Below are positions 32,099 to 40,887 of a DNA stretch of 64,000 nt, one piece after another. Below the pieces are notes generated by a model, which saw nothing but the letters and a program-made list of their open reading frames with translations, ran no database searches and was not told the origin of the DNA. Source of the DNA: an uncultured Clostridia bacterium. Its GTDB lineage: Bacteria; Bacillota; Clostridia; Christensenellales; Borkfalkiaceae. Numbering within the stretch: the stretch's first letter is position 1; each line of letters starts with the position of its first letter. A program made the translations under genes and the position numbers. The stretch spans positions 124,001 to 188,000 of the forward strand of contig CANQNO010000001.1 of NCBI GenBank assembly GCA_947625245.1. The letters are read 5' to 3'.

Positions 32099-34366
32099 AT
32101 GGAAAATCTTCTACTGATCGTCGTCGGAATAGCCGTAATCCTTGCGGTTGCGTACGCGGCGTTCAACTTTTTCAGCGTCAAAAAGCTGGAAGAAGGCACG
32201 GAAAGAATGCAGGAAATCGGCTCGGCTATCCGTACGGGCGCGAACGCGTTCATAAAGTACGAATATAAAATCGTCGCCATAATAGGCGCCGTCGTCGCCG
32301 TGCTTGTCTTTGTAATAATAAGCTGGCAGGCGGCAATCGCGTTTATCATAGGCGCGGTTATGAGCGCTTCGGCAGGCTGGGTCGGCATGAAAATCGCCAC
32401 CTACGCCAACGTCCGCGTTACCAACAGGGCAAGGGAGAGCCGCGACCTCGGCAAAACCTTAAAAGTTGCCTTTAAGGGCGGCTCGGTTATGGGTCTGTGC
32501 GTTGCGGGCTTCGCTCTTTTGGGCGCGGTGATAGTATATCTCATCTTCGGCTTGGGCGCGGGACAGATTGAACAAGTCGTAGAAATCGGCAAAAAAGTTG
32601 CGGAATTTAAGTTGATTGGTAAAAATTTTATGGACCTGCAAAATTATACGGGACCTAAAAACTTTATCGGTCTCCCCGTCAACTTTACCATGACCCTTTC
32701 GGGATATGCTTTGGGTTGCTCCATAATAGCAATGTTCAACCGCGTAGGCGGCGGCATTTATACAAAGGCGGCGGATATGGGCGCCGACCTCGTGGGCAAG
32801 ACAGAGGAGCACATCCCCGAAGACGACCCCCGCAACCCCGCTACGATAGCCGATAACGTAGGCGACAACGTGGGCGACGTTGCAGGTCTCGGCAGCGACC
32901 TTTTGGAAAGCTATGTCGGCGCGTTCCTCTCGGCGGTAATGCTTGCGGGCGAAATGTTTATGCACAAACTGTTCGTAGACACGGCGCTTTTAAACGCGCT
33001 TATGCTTTTCCCGCTCGTGTTCTCGGGCTGCGGGCTTCTCGCCTGCATAATAGGCATTTCCTACATAGTGCTTCGTCCCAACCTGTCTAAAAACGTGCAT
33101 ATGGAACTTAACATAGCCACCTGGATATCGGCGGGCGTAACAGTCGTTGCGGGCGCGGTTCTGGGCTACTTTATGTTTAAAAACGTCGGCGGCACAGATG
33201 GCAAAGGATTTCAGGCTATAGGCTTCCGTGCCGGCGCGTTCAGCCCCTGGCTTGCGGCAGTGTTCGGCATTGTTGCGGGCATAGTTATAGGCATTATTTC
33301 GGAATACTACACAAGTTACGACTATAAGCCCACAAAGGGAATTGCAAAGGCTTCCAAAGAGGGCGCGGCTCTCACCATCACACAGGGTCTTGCAACGGGC
33401 ATGATAAGCTGTATGCTTCCCGTAGTTGTGCTTGCGGTCGCAATTTTCGGCAGCTATGCTCTGGCGGGTATGTACGGCGTTGCCTGCGCGGCGTTCGGCA
33501 TGCTTTCCTTTGTTGCGGCAACTGTTTCGGTCGATACTTACGGCCCCATCTCCGACAACGCGGGCGGCATTGCGGAAATGAGCTACCTCGACGAGGGCGT
33601 ACGCGAAATTACCGACAAGCTTGACTCCGTCGGCAACACCACGGCGGCAATCGGCAAGGGCTTTGCAATAGGCTCGGCTTCGTTCGCGGCTCTTTCGCTC
33701 ATGACTTCCTATCTGTTCGCTTTCCAGGAAATAAATTTAATTGAAGAGCTTATGATTAACCTCATAAATCCCATGACGCTCTGCGGAGCACTTTGCGGCG
33801 CGGCGCTTCCTTATCTGTTCTCGGGTATGCTCATAAACGCCGTTGCAAAGGCTGCGAGAAAGATGGTAGACGAAGTCCGCCGCCAGTTCAACGAGATAAA
33901 GGGATTGAGAGAGGGCGAAGTTCTTCCCGACTACAAGACCTGTATCGAGATATCCTCTTCGGGTTCCATAAAGGAAATGCGCGTACCCTGCATAATGTGC
34001 ATACTGTTCCCCCTTGTAACGGGCTTTATCTTCGGACCTATGTTCGTTGCAGGCGTTTTGATGGGCGCAACCATTTCTGCGATTATGCTTGCGATATTCT
34101 GCGGCAACTCGGGCGGCGCCTGGGACAACGCAAAGAAGTATATCGAAACGGGCAGTGTTGAAGGCGAAGGAAAGGGCAGCCCCGCGCACGACGCTTCGGT
34201 TGTCGGCGATACCGTGGGCGACCCCCTCAAAGACACCGTGGGACCTTCCCTCGATATTCTCATTAAAATAATGTCCACCATATCGCTTGCAACGGTAGTT
34301 GTATTCAGCAAATACAATCTATTTGGCTTAATCGAGCAGTATAGCGGTTGGTCTATGGGTTTTTAA
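32099..34366 (+). CDS. hppA: Membrane-bound ion-pumping pyrophosphatase
   Basis: 755 residues with about 16 membrane segments. Substrate motif DMGADLVGKTEEHIPEDDPR and the downstream NVGDNVGDVAG are intact, as is the C-terminal second Asp cluster (GDTVGDPLKDTVGPSLDI). GNTTAAIGKGF has Ala where K+-independent enzymes have Lys, so this should be the K+-dependent subfamily. It couples pyrophosphate hydrolysis to pumping of H+ or Na+; which ion cannot be decided here. Somewhat longer than the usual 670-700 residues because of an extra loop at about 165-195. Monocistronic. Confidence 0.96.
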   Translation: MENLLLIVVGIAVILAVAYAAFNFFSVKKLEEGTERMQEIGSAIRTGANAFIKYEYKIVAIIGAVVAVLVFVIISWQAAIAFIIGAVMSASAGWVGMKIATYANVRVTNRARESRDLGKTLKVAFKGGSVMGLCVAGFALLGAVIVYLIFGLGAGQIEQVVEIGKKVAEFKLIGKNFMDLQNYTGPKNFIGLPVNFTMTLSGYALGCSIIAMFNRVGGGIYTKAADMGADLVGKTEEHIPEDDPRNPATIADNVGDNVGDVAGLGSDLLESYVGAFLSAVMLAGEMFMHKLFVDTALLNALMLFPLVFSGCGLLACIIGISYIVLRPNLSKNVHMELNIATWISAGVTVVAGAVLGYFMFKNVGGTDGKGFQAIGFRAGAFSPWLAAVFGIVAGIVIGIISEYYTSYDYKPTKGIAKASKEGAALTITQGLATGMISCMLPVVVLAVAIFGSYALAGMYGVACAAFGMLSFVAATVSVDTYGPISDNAGGIAEMSYLDEGVREITDKLDSVGNTTAAIGKGFAIGSASFAALSLMTSYLFAFQEINLIEELMINLINPMTLCGALCGAALPYLFSGMLINAVAKAARKMVDEVRRQFNEIKGLREGEVLPDYKTCIEISSSGSIKEMRVPCIMCILFPLVTGFIFGPMFVAGVLMGATISAIMLAIFCGNSGGAWDNAKKYIETGSVEGEGKGSPAHDASVVGDTVGDPLKDTVGPSLDILIKIMSTISLATVVVFSKYNLFGLIEQYSGWSMGF

Positions 34367-34381
34367 ATCAATAAAATTAAC

Positions 34382-34423
34382 CCGCCGCGCGGCAAAAAAT
34401 TTGCCGCGCGGCGGTATTTTTAT
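34382..34423 (+). terminator. Terminator after hppA
   Basis: 15-bp perfect stem 34382-34396 with 34400-34414, AAA loop, followed by TATTTTTAT. Confidence 0.93.
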
Positions 34424-34443
34424 CCAAAAACCTTAAAAAATTC

Positions 34444-34472
34444 TTTACAAATAAAATAATTTCTGTTAAAAT
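34444..34472 (+). promoter_or_regulatory. Promoter of rpsB-tsf
   Basis: TTTACA (34444-34449), 17-base spacer, TAAAAT (34467-34472). Confidence 0.6.
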
Positions 34473-34478
34473 AACAAA

Positions 34479-34592
34479 GCTGTAAAAAAATTCACACCTG
34501 CGGGGCGGGCGCTCCGTGGCGGCAAAATCTTCAATGCCGCGTATAAGCGCCGTTAAAGCCGCGCCCGCGGGGAGGTTAACGGAGGAATTCAA
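34479..34592 (+). promoter_or_regulatory. rpsB leader: Structured leader of rpsB, possible autoregulatory RNA
   Basis: GCGGGCG (about 34504-34510) can pair with CGCCCGC (about 34562-34568), enclosing a GCGGCA..TGCCGC hairpin. The GCGGGGAGGTT and GGAGGAATTC stretch next to the outer stem includes the ribosome-binding site of rpsB. S2 leaders regulate rpsB in other bacteria; the fold here was found by eye. It contains GCCGCGTATAAGCGCCG, similar to the left end of the repeat family. Confidence 0.4.
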
Positions 34593-35378
34593 ATGGCAGT
34601 TATCACTATGAAACAGTTGCTCGAAGCGGGAGTGCACTTCGGGCACCAGACGAGGAAATGGAACCCTAAGATGGACAAATACATCTATGCTTCCAGAAAC
34701 GATATTCACATTATCGATCTGCAGCTTACGGTGGACCTCATCGAGGAAGCGTACAAGTTTGTATGCGAATCGGTTAAAGAGGGCAAGACCATACTCTTCG
34801 TGGGCACAAAAAAGCAGGCGCAGGACGCCATAAAGGAAGAAGCGGAGCGTTGCGGAATGTACTATGTAAATTCCCGTTGGCTCGGCGGCACTCTCACCAA
34901 CTTCAAGACCATCCGTTCCCGTATCGACAGGATGGTTAAAATCGAAAAGATGGAGCAGAACGGCGAATTCGAACTTCTTCCCAAAAAGGAAGTTGCAAAA
35001 TTAAAGGACGAATTCGGCAAGTTGCAGACAAATCTCGGCGGCATCAGGGAAATGACCAAACTCCCCGGAGTTATGTTCGTTGTAGACCCTCATAACGAGG
35101 ATATAGCGGTTGCCGAAGCGCGTAAACTCAACATACCCATCGTCGCAATCACCGATACGAACTGCGACCCCGACCTTATCGACTATGTAATTCCCGGCAA
35201 CGACGACGCTATCCGTGCGGTTAAACTCATTTCGTCGGTTATAGCCAACGCCGTTATCGAGGCAAACCAGGGTGAAACGCCCGTTCTTCCCACAGAGGAG
35301 AGCGAAGCGAGCGCGGAGCCCGTTTCAATAGAAGAAATCGTCGCGGCGGAAGTGCCTGCCGACGAGGAACAAAATTAA
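34593..35378 (+). CDS. rpsB: Ribosomal protein S2
   Basis: 261 residues. [34 protein letters not shown] and [20 protein letters not shown] are typical, and a 35-residue acidic tail follows. Last protein added to the 30S platform with S1. GGAGG precedes the ATG; tsf follows after 17 bases. Confidence 0.98.
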   Translation: MAVITMKQLLEAGVHFGHQTRKWNPKMDKYIYASRNDIHIIDLQLTVDLIEEAYKFVCESVKEGKTILFVGTKKQAQDAIKEEAERCGMYYVNSRWLGGTLTNFKTIRSRIDRMVKIEKMEQNGEFELLPKKEVAKLKDEFGKLQTNLGGIREMTKLPGVMFVVDPHNEDIAVAEARKLNIPIVAITDTNCDPDLIDYVIPGNDDAIRAVKLISSVIANAVIEANQGETPVLPTEESEASAEPVSIEEIVAAEVPADEEQN

Positions 35379-35395
35379 ATAAAGGAGAATAAGTT

Positions 35396-36298
35396 ATGTC
35401 ATTTACGGCAAAGGACGTTGCTGCCCTCCGCGACAAGAGCGGCGCGGGCATGCTCGACTGCAAAAAGGCGCTTACCGACGCCGACGGAGATATGGAAAAG
35501 GCGGCGGAGCTGTTGCGCGAACGCGGAATAGCTAAGGCTGTTAAAAAAGAGGGCAGAATAGCCGCTGAAGGCGTTGTAGGCGCTTTCGTATGCGAAAAAT
35601 GCAACACGGGCGTATTGCTTGAAATCAACTGCGAGAGCGATTTCGTCTCCCGCGGGGAAAAATTCCACGGCATTGTAGACGAAGTCGCAAAGGTAATAGC
35701 AAAGGAAAAACCCGCCGATATCGAGGCGCTTAACGCCTGCACTGTCAACGGGGTTACCGTAAAAGATTTTATAGTCAACCAAACCGCCGTAATAGGCGAA
35801 AAAATTTCCATACGCCGCTTCGAAATTTATGATAAGGCGGGGAAAATCGAAACGTATATCCATATGGGCGGCAAAGTCGGCGTTATGGTAGACGCGGTTG
35901 ACTTCACTCCCGGTGCAGAGGAGACTTTGCACGACATAGCTCTCCAGATCGCCGCTTCCAGACCTCTTTATATCACCCGTGCGGAAGTGCCCGCGGAAGT
36001 TCTTGCAAAGGAAAAGGAGATTATGCTCGTCCAGATGCAGAACGACCCTAAAAACGCCAAAAAGCCCCAAAATATTCTCGAAAAAATCGTCGAGGGCAAA
36101 CTCGGCAAGTTCTATCAGGACAACTGCCTTATGGAACAGCTTTTCGTCAAGGACGACTCCATGACGGTAGAGCAGGTTGTAGGCAAAAAGTTTAAGGTTG
36201 CGCGTTTCGCCCGCTTTGAAATGGGCGAAGGGCTCGAAAAGAAGAGCGAAAATCTTCAGGACGAAGTTGCAAAACAAATCGAATCCATGAGAAAGTAA
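35396..36298 (+). CDS. tsf: Elongation factor Ts
   Basis: 300 residues. N-terminal UBA-like domain with LRDKSGAGMLDCKKALTDADG, the TDFV-type motif as SDFVSRGEKF, and the dimerisation/core domain. Exchanges GDP for GTP on EF-Tu. AAAGGAG precedes the ATG. Two terminators directly after tsf separate it from pyrH. Confidence 0.97.
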   Translation: MSFTAKDVAALRDKSGAGMLDCKKALTDADGDMEKAAELLRERGIAKAVKKEGRIAAEGVVGAFVCEKCNTGVLLEINCESDFVSRGEKFHGIVDEVAKVIAKEKPADIEALNACTVNGVTVKDFIVNQTAVIGEKISIRRFEIYDKAGKIETYIHMGGKVGVMVDAVDFTPGAEETLHDIALQIAASRPLYITRAEVPAEVLAKEKEIMLVQMQNDPKNAKKPQNILEKIVEGKLGKFYQDNCLMEQLFVKDDSMTVEQVVGKKFKVARFARFEMGEGLEKKSENLQDEVAKQIESMRK

Positions 36299-36300
36299 AA

Positions 36301-36361
36301 AGAGGGGCTAAGCCCCTCTTTTTTTCCGCCCTCCCGCAAAATGCGGGAGGGCGGATTTTTT
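36301..36361 (+). terminator. Double terminator after tsf
   Basis: First stem AGAGGGGC/GCCCCTCT (36301-36308 with 36312-36319) plus T tract; second 13-bp stem 36326-36338 with 36342-36354 plus ATTTTTTGT. The second can also act on the converging XRE gene. Confidence 0.92.
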
Positions 36362-36391
36362 GTACGGCGCTTTATTTTGCACCGTCGAAAC

Positions 36392-36673
36392 TCACTTTTT
36401 TGATACCAAATCTTTGACCAGCAGTTTTATATGGTCTATCTCTTCGTCGGTCAAGCCGTCCAGCGAAAGGGAGTTTTGCGCGCTCAAATCAAGCAGATAA
36501 TCCGTGGTTACGTTAAAATAAGCGGCAATTTTTATAAGCATGTCTATCGAAGGCTGTATATTATCGTTTTCCCAATTGGAAATACATTGCTTGCTCACGT
36601 GCAGGGCGTTGCCCAGTTCAACCTGGCTTATTCCCCTCAACTTGCGCAGTCTCTTTATATTTTCGTTGAGCAT
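36392..36673 (-). CDS. XRE-family transcription regulator
   Basis: 93 residues. Residues 4-60 are a Cro/C1 helix-turn-helix (KRLRKLRGISQVELGNALHV, SKQCISNWENDNIQPSIDML), then a short C-terminal tail. Resembles the many small phage-type or SinR-like regulators of Clostridia. Divergent from the beta-helix-like lipoprotein gene with inverted TTTGTCAA/TTGACAAA sites in the shared 117-base region, so it may control that gene. Confidence 0.88.
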   Translation of the reverse strand: MLNENIKRLRKLRGISQVELGNALHVSKQCISNWENDNIQPSIDMLIKIAAYFNVTTDYLLDLSAQNSLSLDGLTDEEIDHIKLLVKDLVSKK

Positions 36674-36690
36674 GTAAATTTTTCTCCGAT

Positions 36691-36756
36691 TTTGTCAAAT
36701 TTTACAATACTATCGTACAAATTTGCTTGACAAACATAAAAATACTTTTGTATACT
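36691..36756 (+). promoter_or_regulatory. Divergent regulatory region between XRE gene and lipoprotein
   Basis: Plus promoter TTGACA (36727-36732), 18-base spacer, TATACT (36751-36756). TTTGTCAA (36691-36698) and TTGACAAA (36727-36734) form an 8-bp inverted pair, with a further TTGACAAAT copy at 36762. An imperfect dyad AAATTTTACA..GTACAAATTT lies between them. Confidence 0.5.
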
Positions 36757-36790
36757 GATTATTGACAAATCTAAGAAAAGGAGAAATAAA

Positions 36791-38593
36791 ATGAATAAGT
36801 TTGTCAAAACAATTTCCGTTGCGGCATGCGTGGTATTGTCCGCAACGGCGGCGGCATTTGCGGCGTGTAACAAGGCGGAGGAAGCCGAACTTACTTCCAT
36901 CAGTCTTGACACCGCAAACGTGAAAACAACGTTTACAGTAGGCGAAAGTTTTTCCGCAGAGGGGCTAAAAGTCAAGGCGGTATATTCCGACGAGACCGAA
37001 AAGATTGTAACAAATTACGGGCTTAAAGCATATTGCGGAGACGCGGTCGTGGACGACGGCGGGGAATTCACCGTTGCGGGACAGTACACCGCAAAGGTTA
37101 CATACGAACAGAAAGAGGCGAGCTATGCCCTCACCGTAAACCCCGCGGCGCCGGCAGATGTCAAAGTTGAAAGCGTAACTTTAAACCAATCCGCCCTTTC
37201 GCTGAAAACCGGCGAAAAGGCTACGCTCACTGCAACCGTAGCGCCTGCAAATGCCACAAATAAAACGGTTGTATGGTCGTCTTCGGACGAACAGGTTGCA
37301 ACGGTAAAGGGCGGCGAGGTTTCGGCGCTTTCCGCAGGTACCGCAACCATAACGGCTGCCGCGGGCGGCAAAACCGCAACCTGCACCGTTACCGTAACTT
37401 TGGCGGATATGCGCGTACACGTTTCTTCCGCCGCGGATCTTGAAAATGCGCTCAAAAAAGACTGCGACATAGTTTTGGACGGCAATATTGAAACGGCGGA
37501 ACACTTTGAGGTAGAGCATACGGTTTCGCTCGACCTCAACGGCAAAACAGTGACGCAGACCGAAGAGAAGGATAATGCGCTGTTCGAAGTGACAACGGGC
37601 AAACTCACCGTAAAGGGAGAGGGCACAATTTCGGCAAAGCACTACGTATTCCGCGTGGGCGCAGACCCCGATAAAGAGGGCGAAATTATTTTGGAAAACG
37701 GCACATACACTACCGAAAGCGCTTCCGTTTTATCCGTAACGCGCGGCGCCGCACAAATTAAGGGCGGGGATTATTCCGTTACCTACAGCGGCGGCGACAA
37801 GTGGGTCGTAAACGGCTATGACAATAACATCGGTGAAACCGAAATAACCGTTACGGGCGGCACTTTCCACGGCTTTAACCCCGCCGACAAGGCAAATTCC
37901 GACTGCACCGTTCCCGAAGATTACATCTGCAAAAAGGGCGAACAGCAGGATACAAAAAATAAGGACGTATACACCGTGAGCGCACTCGAAACCAAAGAAG
38001 CAAGCAACTTCACGGAGCTCAAACAGGCGATTGCGGACGATTGCCGCATTAAGCTCACTGCGGACATTACCGACGCAAATGAAAGACTGGAAATCAACAA
38101 ACATATCGTGCTCGACCTCAACGGCAAAACCCTTAAAGGCACCGTACAAGAGGGTAAAGGTGCACTTATATGGGTGCAGGAAGGCGAACTTTACGTTAAG
38201 GGCGAGGGAACCGTGGATAGCGTAAACGGCTATGTGTTTGACGTGGGTTCGGCAAAAAATGAAAAAACGGGCAAACTCGTAATAGAAAGCGGTACTTTTA
38301 AAAGCGAAAACGCGGCTTCGGCAGTGCAGGTTGAAAAGGGAACCGCACAAATAAAGGGCGGGGAATTTTCGGTCACCGGCGATGCCTACAACAACGATTA
38401 TTTGCTCAACTGCCTTGACAATAAAGACGACGCGTCAATAGAGGTGACGGGCGGCAGGTTCTATAAGTTCAACCCCGCCGAAGCCGACAACCATGACAAA
38501 GGCGCGTCGGTAAAGACCAACTATGTAAAGGATGGATATTCTTCTGCGGCAGATGGGGATTATTATAAAGTAACTCCCGCAAACGGCGTATAA
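36791..38593 (+). CDS. Lipoprotein with bacterial Ig-like domains and two beta-helix-like modules
   Basis: 600 residues. Signal peptide with lipobox FAAC (Cys26). Residues about 33-115 resemble the bacterial Ig-like group 3 fold (TTFTVGESFSAEGLKVKAVY), about 118-200 a Big_2 domain (VTLNQSALSLKTGEKATLTA, SSDEQVATV). Then two copies of a roughly 190-residue module (about 205-395 and 400-595), each with a DLENALKKDCDIVLDG or ELKQAIADDCRIKLTADI start, LDLNGKT, VKGEGT and AQIKGGxxSVT strands, as in right-handed beta-helix repeats. Likely a surface-exposed binding protein. AAGGAG precedes the ATG. The last codons (ANGV, stop) lie inside a repeat element. Confidence 0.78.
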   Translation: MNKFVKTISVAACVVLSATAAAFAACNKAEEAELTSISLDTANVKTTFTVGESFSAEGLKVKAVYSDETEKIVTNYGLKAYCGDAVVDDGGEFTVAGQYTAKVTYEQKEASYALTVNPAAPADVKVESVTLNQSALSLKTGEKATLTATVAPANATNKTVVWSSSDEQVATVKGGEVSALSAGTATITAAAGGKTATCTVTVTLADMRVHVSSAADLENALKKDCDIVLDGNIETAEHFEVEHTVSLDLNGKTVTQTEEKDNALFEVTTGKLTVKGEGTISAKHYVFRVGADPDKEGEIILENGTYTTESASVLSVTRGAAQIKGGDYSVTYSGGDKWVVNGYDNNIGETEITVTGGTFHGFNPADKANSDCTVPEDYICKKGEQQDTKNKDVYTVSALETKEASNFTELKQAIADDCRIKLTADITDANERLEINKHIVLDLNGKTLKGTVQEGKGALIWVQEGELYVKGEGTVDSVNGYVFDVGSAKNEKTGKLVIESGTFKSENAASAVQVEKGTAQIKGGEFSVTGDAYNNDYLLNCLDNKDDASIEVTGGRFYKFNPAEADNHDKGASVKTNYVKDGYSSAADGDYYKVTPANGV

Positions 38594-38703
38594 GCTTCGT
38601 TCTGCTGTGTCAAGCTGCGCTCCGCCTTGTTCGTGTACTTCTGTGTACACTCGCTGCGGTCGTCGCTTGCTTTCCTTGCATAACTCGCTTCTCCGCAGTT
38701 TGC
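38579..38703 (+). repeat. Modular intergenic repeat, copy D
   Basis: Left end GCAAACGGCGTATAAGC overlaps the last codons and stop of the lipoprotein gene; right end CTCGCTTCTCCGCAGTTTGC is complementary (GCAAAC with GTTTGC). An internal hairpin GTGTAC..GTACAC replaces the CTTAC..GTAAG one of copy A. Single unit of 125 bases. Confidence 0.8.
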
Positions 38704-38707
38704 ATTT

Positions 38708-38826
38708 CTAAATAATTACATAGTAATTTACGAGCTTGTCATTTCGAGTCGAAGGAAGACGCGCCGAAGGCGCGCGACCGAGCGAGAGAATCCCATGGTG
38801 GTCTGCTCGTGGTAATTACGAAGAGC
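38708..38826 (+). repeat. Second repeat module (TCATTTCGAG type) after copy D
   Basis: Same block order as at 6761: CTAAATAATTACATAGTAA, TGTCATTTCGAG, a CGCGCCGAAGGCGCG hairpin patch, GAGCGAGAGAATCCC, CTCGTGGTAATTACGAAGAG. Ends are partly complementary. Together with copy D it fills the 38594-38886 gap. Confidence 0.72.
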
Positions 38827-38886
38827 GGAAACAATTCTAAAAATTAATACCGCATGAGAAAGGGCGGTTTCAACTTAATACAATAA

Positions 38887-38922
38887 AAAAAGCAGGCACG
38901 GGTGCCTGCTTTTTAACTTTTT
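38887..38922. terminator. Bidirectional terminator
   Basis: Stem AAAAAGCAGGCA with TGCCTGCTTTTT around a CGGG loop (38887-38914), A/T-rich on both sides, directly downstream of the minus-strand lipoprotein gene. Confidence 0.85.
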
Positions 38923-38927
38923 TTCTT

Positions 38928-39950
38928 TTATTCCGCACGGACGGACATGCCGCCGCCCAGCCGTATTGCGCTCTCGCACAGGAACAACCCGCGCACTTCC
39001 AGCGACAGCGTAAGTTTGCAGTCGCTCGAAAAGGCATATTCTTTAAACAGTCCGTTTTTGTCGAAGGCAAGTTTTATGTCAAAGTCCGTCGTCTCATATC
39101 CGAAGTCTGCACGGGGTATGTATCCCAGCCATTTTTCGGGCAAAAATTCTTCCAGCATGTCGTTTAAAAGTCCGTTGAAAAATCCTCGGTCGGCAACTAT
39201 GCGCACTGCAAGCCCGTCCGTTTGGTCTATCTCTGCTTTAAAGCCGAGTTCCAAAAGTTTTTCCACCGAAAATCTCAGCGTCATGCCCTTTTTCAGGTTT
39301 TCGGGTACGGTTTCCACGGCTTCGGCGATCCTTGCCACAGTCTTGTCCGTCAAAACTTCGCCCGACTTTTTAATGAGTTCCGAAATATTGACGCTATGCT
39401 CTTCGCCGTCCGAACCGGCATAAACTATAAAATCACCGTCGTGCTTAAATCCCGTTTCAAAAGTCTTATTATACGGCTCCGAATCCGATTTGGGTCCTAT
39501 ATATTCTATATCCAGTCCCGCGTTCCCGCCGCCGAACAGCTCCGCGCCGCCGGCTTCAGTTTTCCTTATACCCAACTCGTCGCCGAGCGTTGCCTTAAGA
39601 CCGAGTTCGGAATAAAACCTTTCGGTTTCCGTCACTTCGGACGTCCATTTAAAGTTATGGGAATATTCCGTGTTTCCCTCCGCCCGCATGGCAAAGGACC
39701 CGCCGTCGCCGAACGCCTTTGAAACTTCTATCTTGTCCAGTGCGGCAAGGGGAGAAATTTTGGGCAAATCTTCTTGTTCCGTTTCTCCGTCTTTATCCGT
39801 TTCTGCGGCAGGATCGCTGTCGCCGTCCGCCGTTATGCCCGGGGAGCTTCCGCCCGAAGTGTCGGCGCCGCTTTCAAAATCGCAAGCCGAAAGGGAAACG
39901 ATCCCCGTCGCCAAAACCAAACACGTCAAAAAACATATTGCTTTTTTCAT
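38928..39950 (-). CDS. Lipoprotein of unknown function
   Basis: 340 residues. Signal peptide with lipobox LSAC (Cys23), then a Ser/Gly/Asp/Glu-rich linker (about 24-65), then about 270 residues with alternating charged and hydrophobic patches that I cannot assign (ends LSLEVRGLFLCESAIRLGGG). The body may form a beta-rich lipid- or ligand-binding domain like LolA/LppX-type proteins; this is a guess from composition. Part of the accessory block between tsf and pyrH. Confidence 0.68.
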   Translation of the reverse strand: MKKAICFLTCLVLATGIVSLSACDFESGADTSGGSSPGITADGDSDPAAETDKDGETEQEDLPKISPLAALDKIEVSKAFGDGGSFAMRAEGNTEYSHNFKWTSEVTETERFYSELGLKATLGDELGIRKTEAGGAELFGGGNAGLDIEYIGPKSDSEPYNKTFETGFKHDGDFIVYAGSDGEEHSVNISELIKKSGEVLTDKTVARIAEAVETVPENLKKGMTLRFSVEKLLELGFKAEIDQTDGLAVRIVADRGFFNGLLNDMLEEFLPEKWLGYIPRADFGYETTDFDIKLAFDKNGLFKEYAFSSDCKLTLSLEVRGLFLCESAIRLGGGMSVRAE

Positions 39951-40114
39951 TTTTTCTTTCTCCGACGTAATTATATTATTGCTTGTTCCTGCTTTTTTGT
40001 CAACTTTTTAAAATAATTTTAAACGGCAAAGCCGCAAATTTCAGCCTAAAATCCCCAAAAAAGCTGTGCGGAAAGTCTTAATATCTATTTTTTGGCAAAC
40101 ATTTAATAAAATTA

Positions 40115-40143
40115 TTGTAATTTGCCGCCGGGTATGATATAAT
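40115..40143 (+). promoter_or_regulatory. Promoter of pyrH operon
   Basis: TTGTAA (40115-40120), 17-base spacer, TATAAT (40138-40143) with an extended TGA just upstream. The pyrH ATG is 28 bases downstream. Confidence 0.75.
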
Positions 40144-40171
40144 GAAACACAGTGAACGATAAAGAGGTTTT

Positions 40172-40882
40172 ATGATTCCCGTATACAAGAGAGTGCTTAT
40201 AAAACTTTCGGGCGAGGCGCTTGCCGGCAAGCAGGGGCACGGTCTCGACGAAAACGTGATTTCTGTGGTAGTTGAGCAGATAAAAGCCGTTCACGACATG
40301 GGCGTGGAAGTCGCCCTCGTCATAGGCGGGGGGAACTTCTGGCGTGGCAGGCAGGGCAAAAAGATGGACCGCACCACCGCAGACCATATGGGCATGCTCG
40401 CCACGGTCATGAATTCGCTTGCCATGATGGACGCTTTGGAACAGCGCGGTATACCCACGCGCGTACAGACGGCGCTTATTATGACCTCCGTCGCCGAACC
40501 CTATATTCTGCGCAAGGCTCTGCACCATTTCGAAAAGAAGAGAGTGGTAATAATGGCATGCGGGACGGGCAATCCCTATTGCTCCACCGACACGGCTGCG
40601 GCGCAGCGCGCCTGCGAAATACAGGCCGACGTTCTTATGATGGCTAAAAATATAGACGGCATTTACGACAGCGACCCCAAACTCAATCCTTCCGCTAAAA
40701 AATACGAGCATATCAACTATCTCGATATTATCAAAAACGGCATCAAGGCAATGGATTCCACGGCGGCGACCATGTGCATGGAAAACAACGTGCCCGTCAT
40801 AGCTTTCGGGCTTGACGAAAAGGACTCCATTATCCGCGTTATCTGCGGGGAAAGATTGGGCACGATAATAGACAACAACTGA
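40172..40882 (+). CDS. pyrH: UMP kinase
   Basis: 236 residues, amino-acid-kinase fold: KLSGEALAGKQGHGLD, VIGGGNFWRGRQG, and DSTAATMCMENNVPVIAF. Phosphorylates UMP to UDP; bacterial enzyme, hexameric, usually UTP-inhibited. AGAGG precedes the ATG. Starts the pyrH-frr-uppS-cdsA set, separated here from tsf. Confidence 0.98.
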   Translation: MIPVYKRVLIKLSGEALAGKQGHGLDENVISVVVEQIKAVHDMGVEVALVIGGGNFWRGRQGKKMDRTTADHMGMLATVMNSLAMMDALEQRGIPTRVQTALIMTSVAEPYILRKALHHFEKKRVVIMACGTGNPYCSTDTAAAQRACEIQADVLMMAKNIDGIYDSDPKLNPSAKKYEHINYLDIIKNGIKAMDSTAATMCMENNVPVIAFGLDEKDSIIRVICGERLGTIIDNN

Positions 40883-40887
40883 ATTAA

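Noticed and set aside
35399..36277. 292-codon antisense frame opposite tsf
   Set aside because: Mirror of a strongly coding gene, Phe/Tyr/Val-rich without motifs; a codon-bias shadow.
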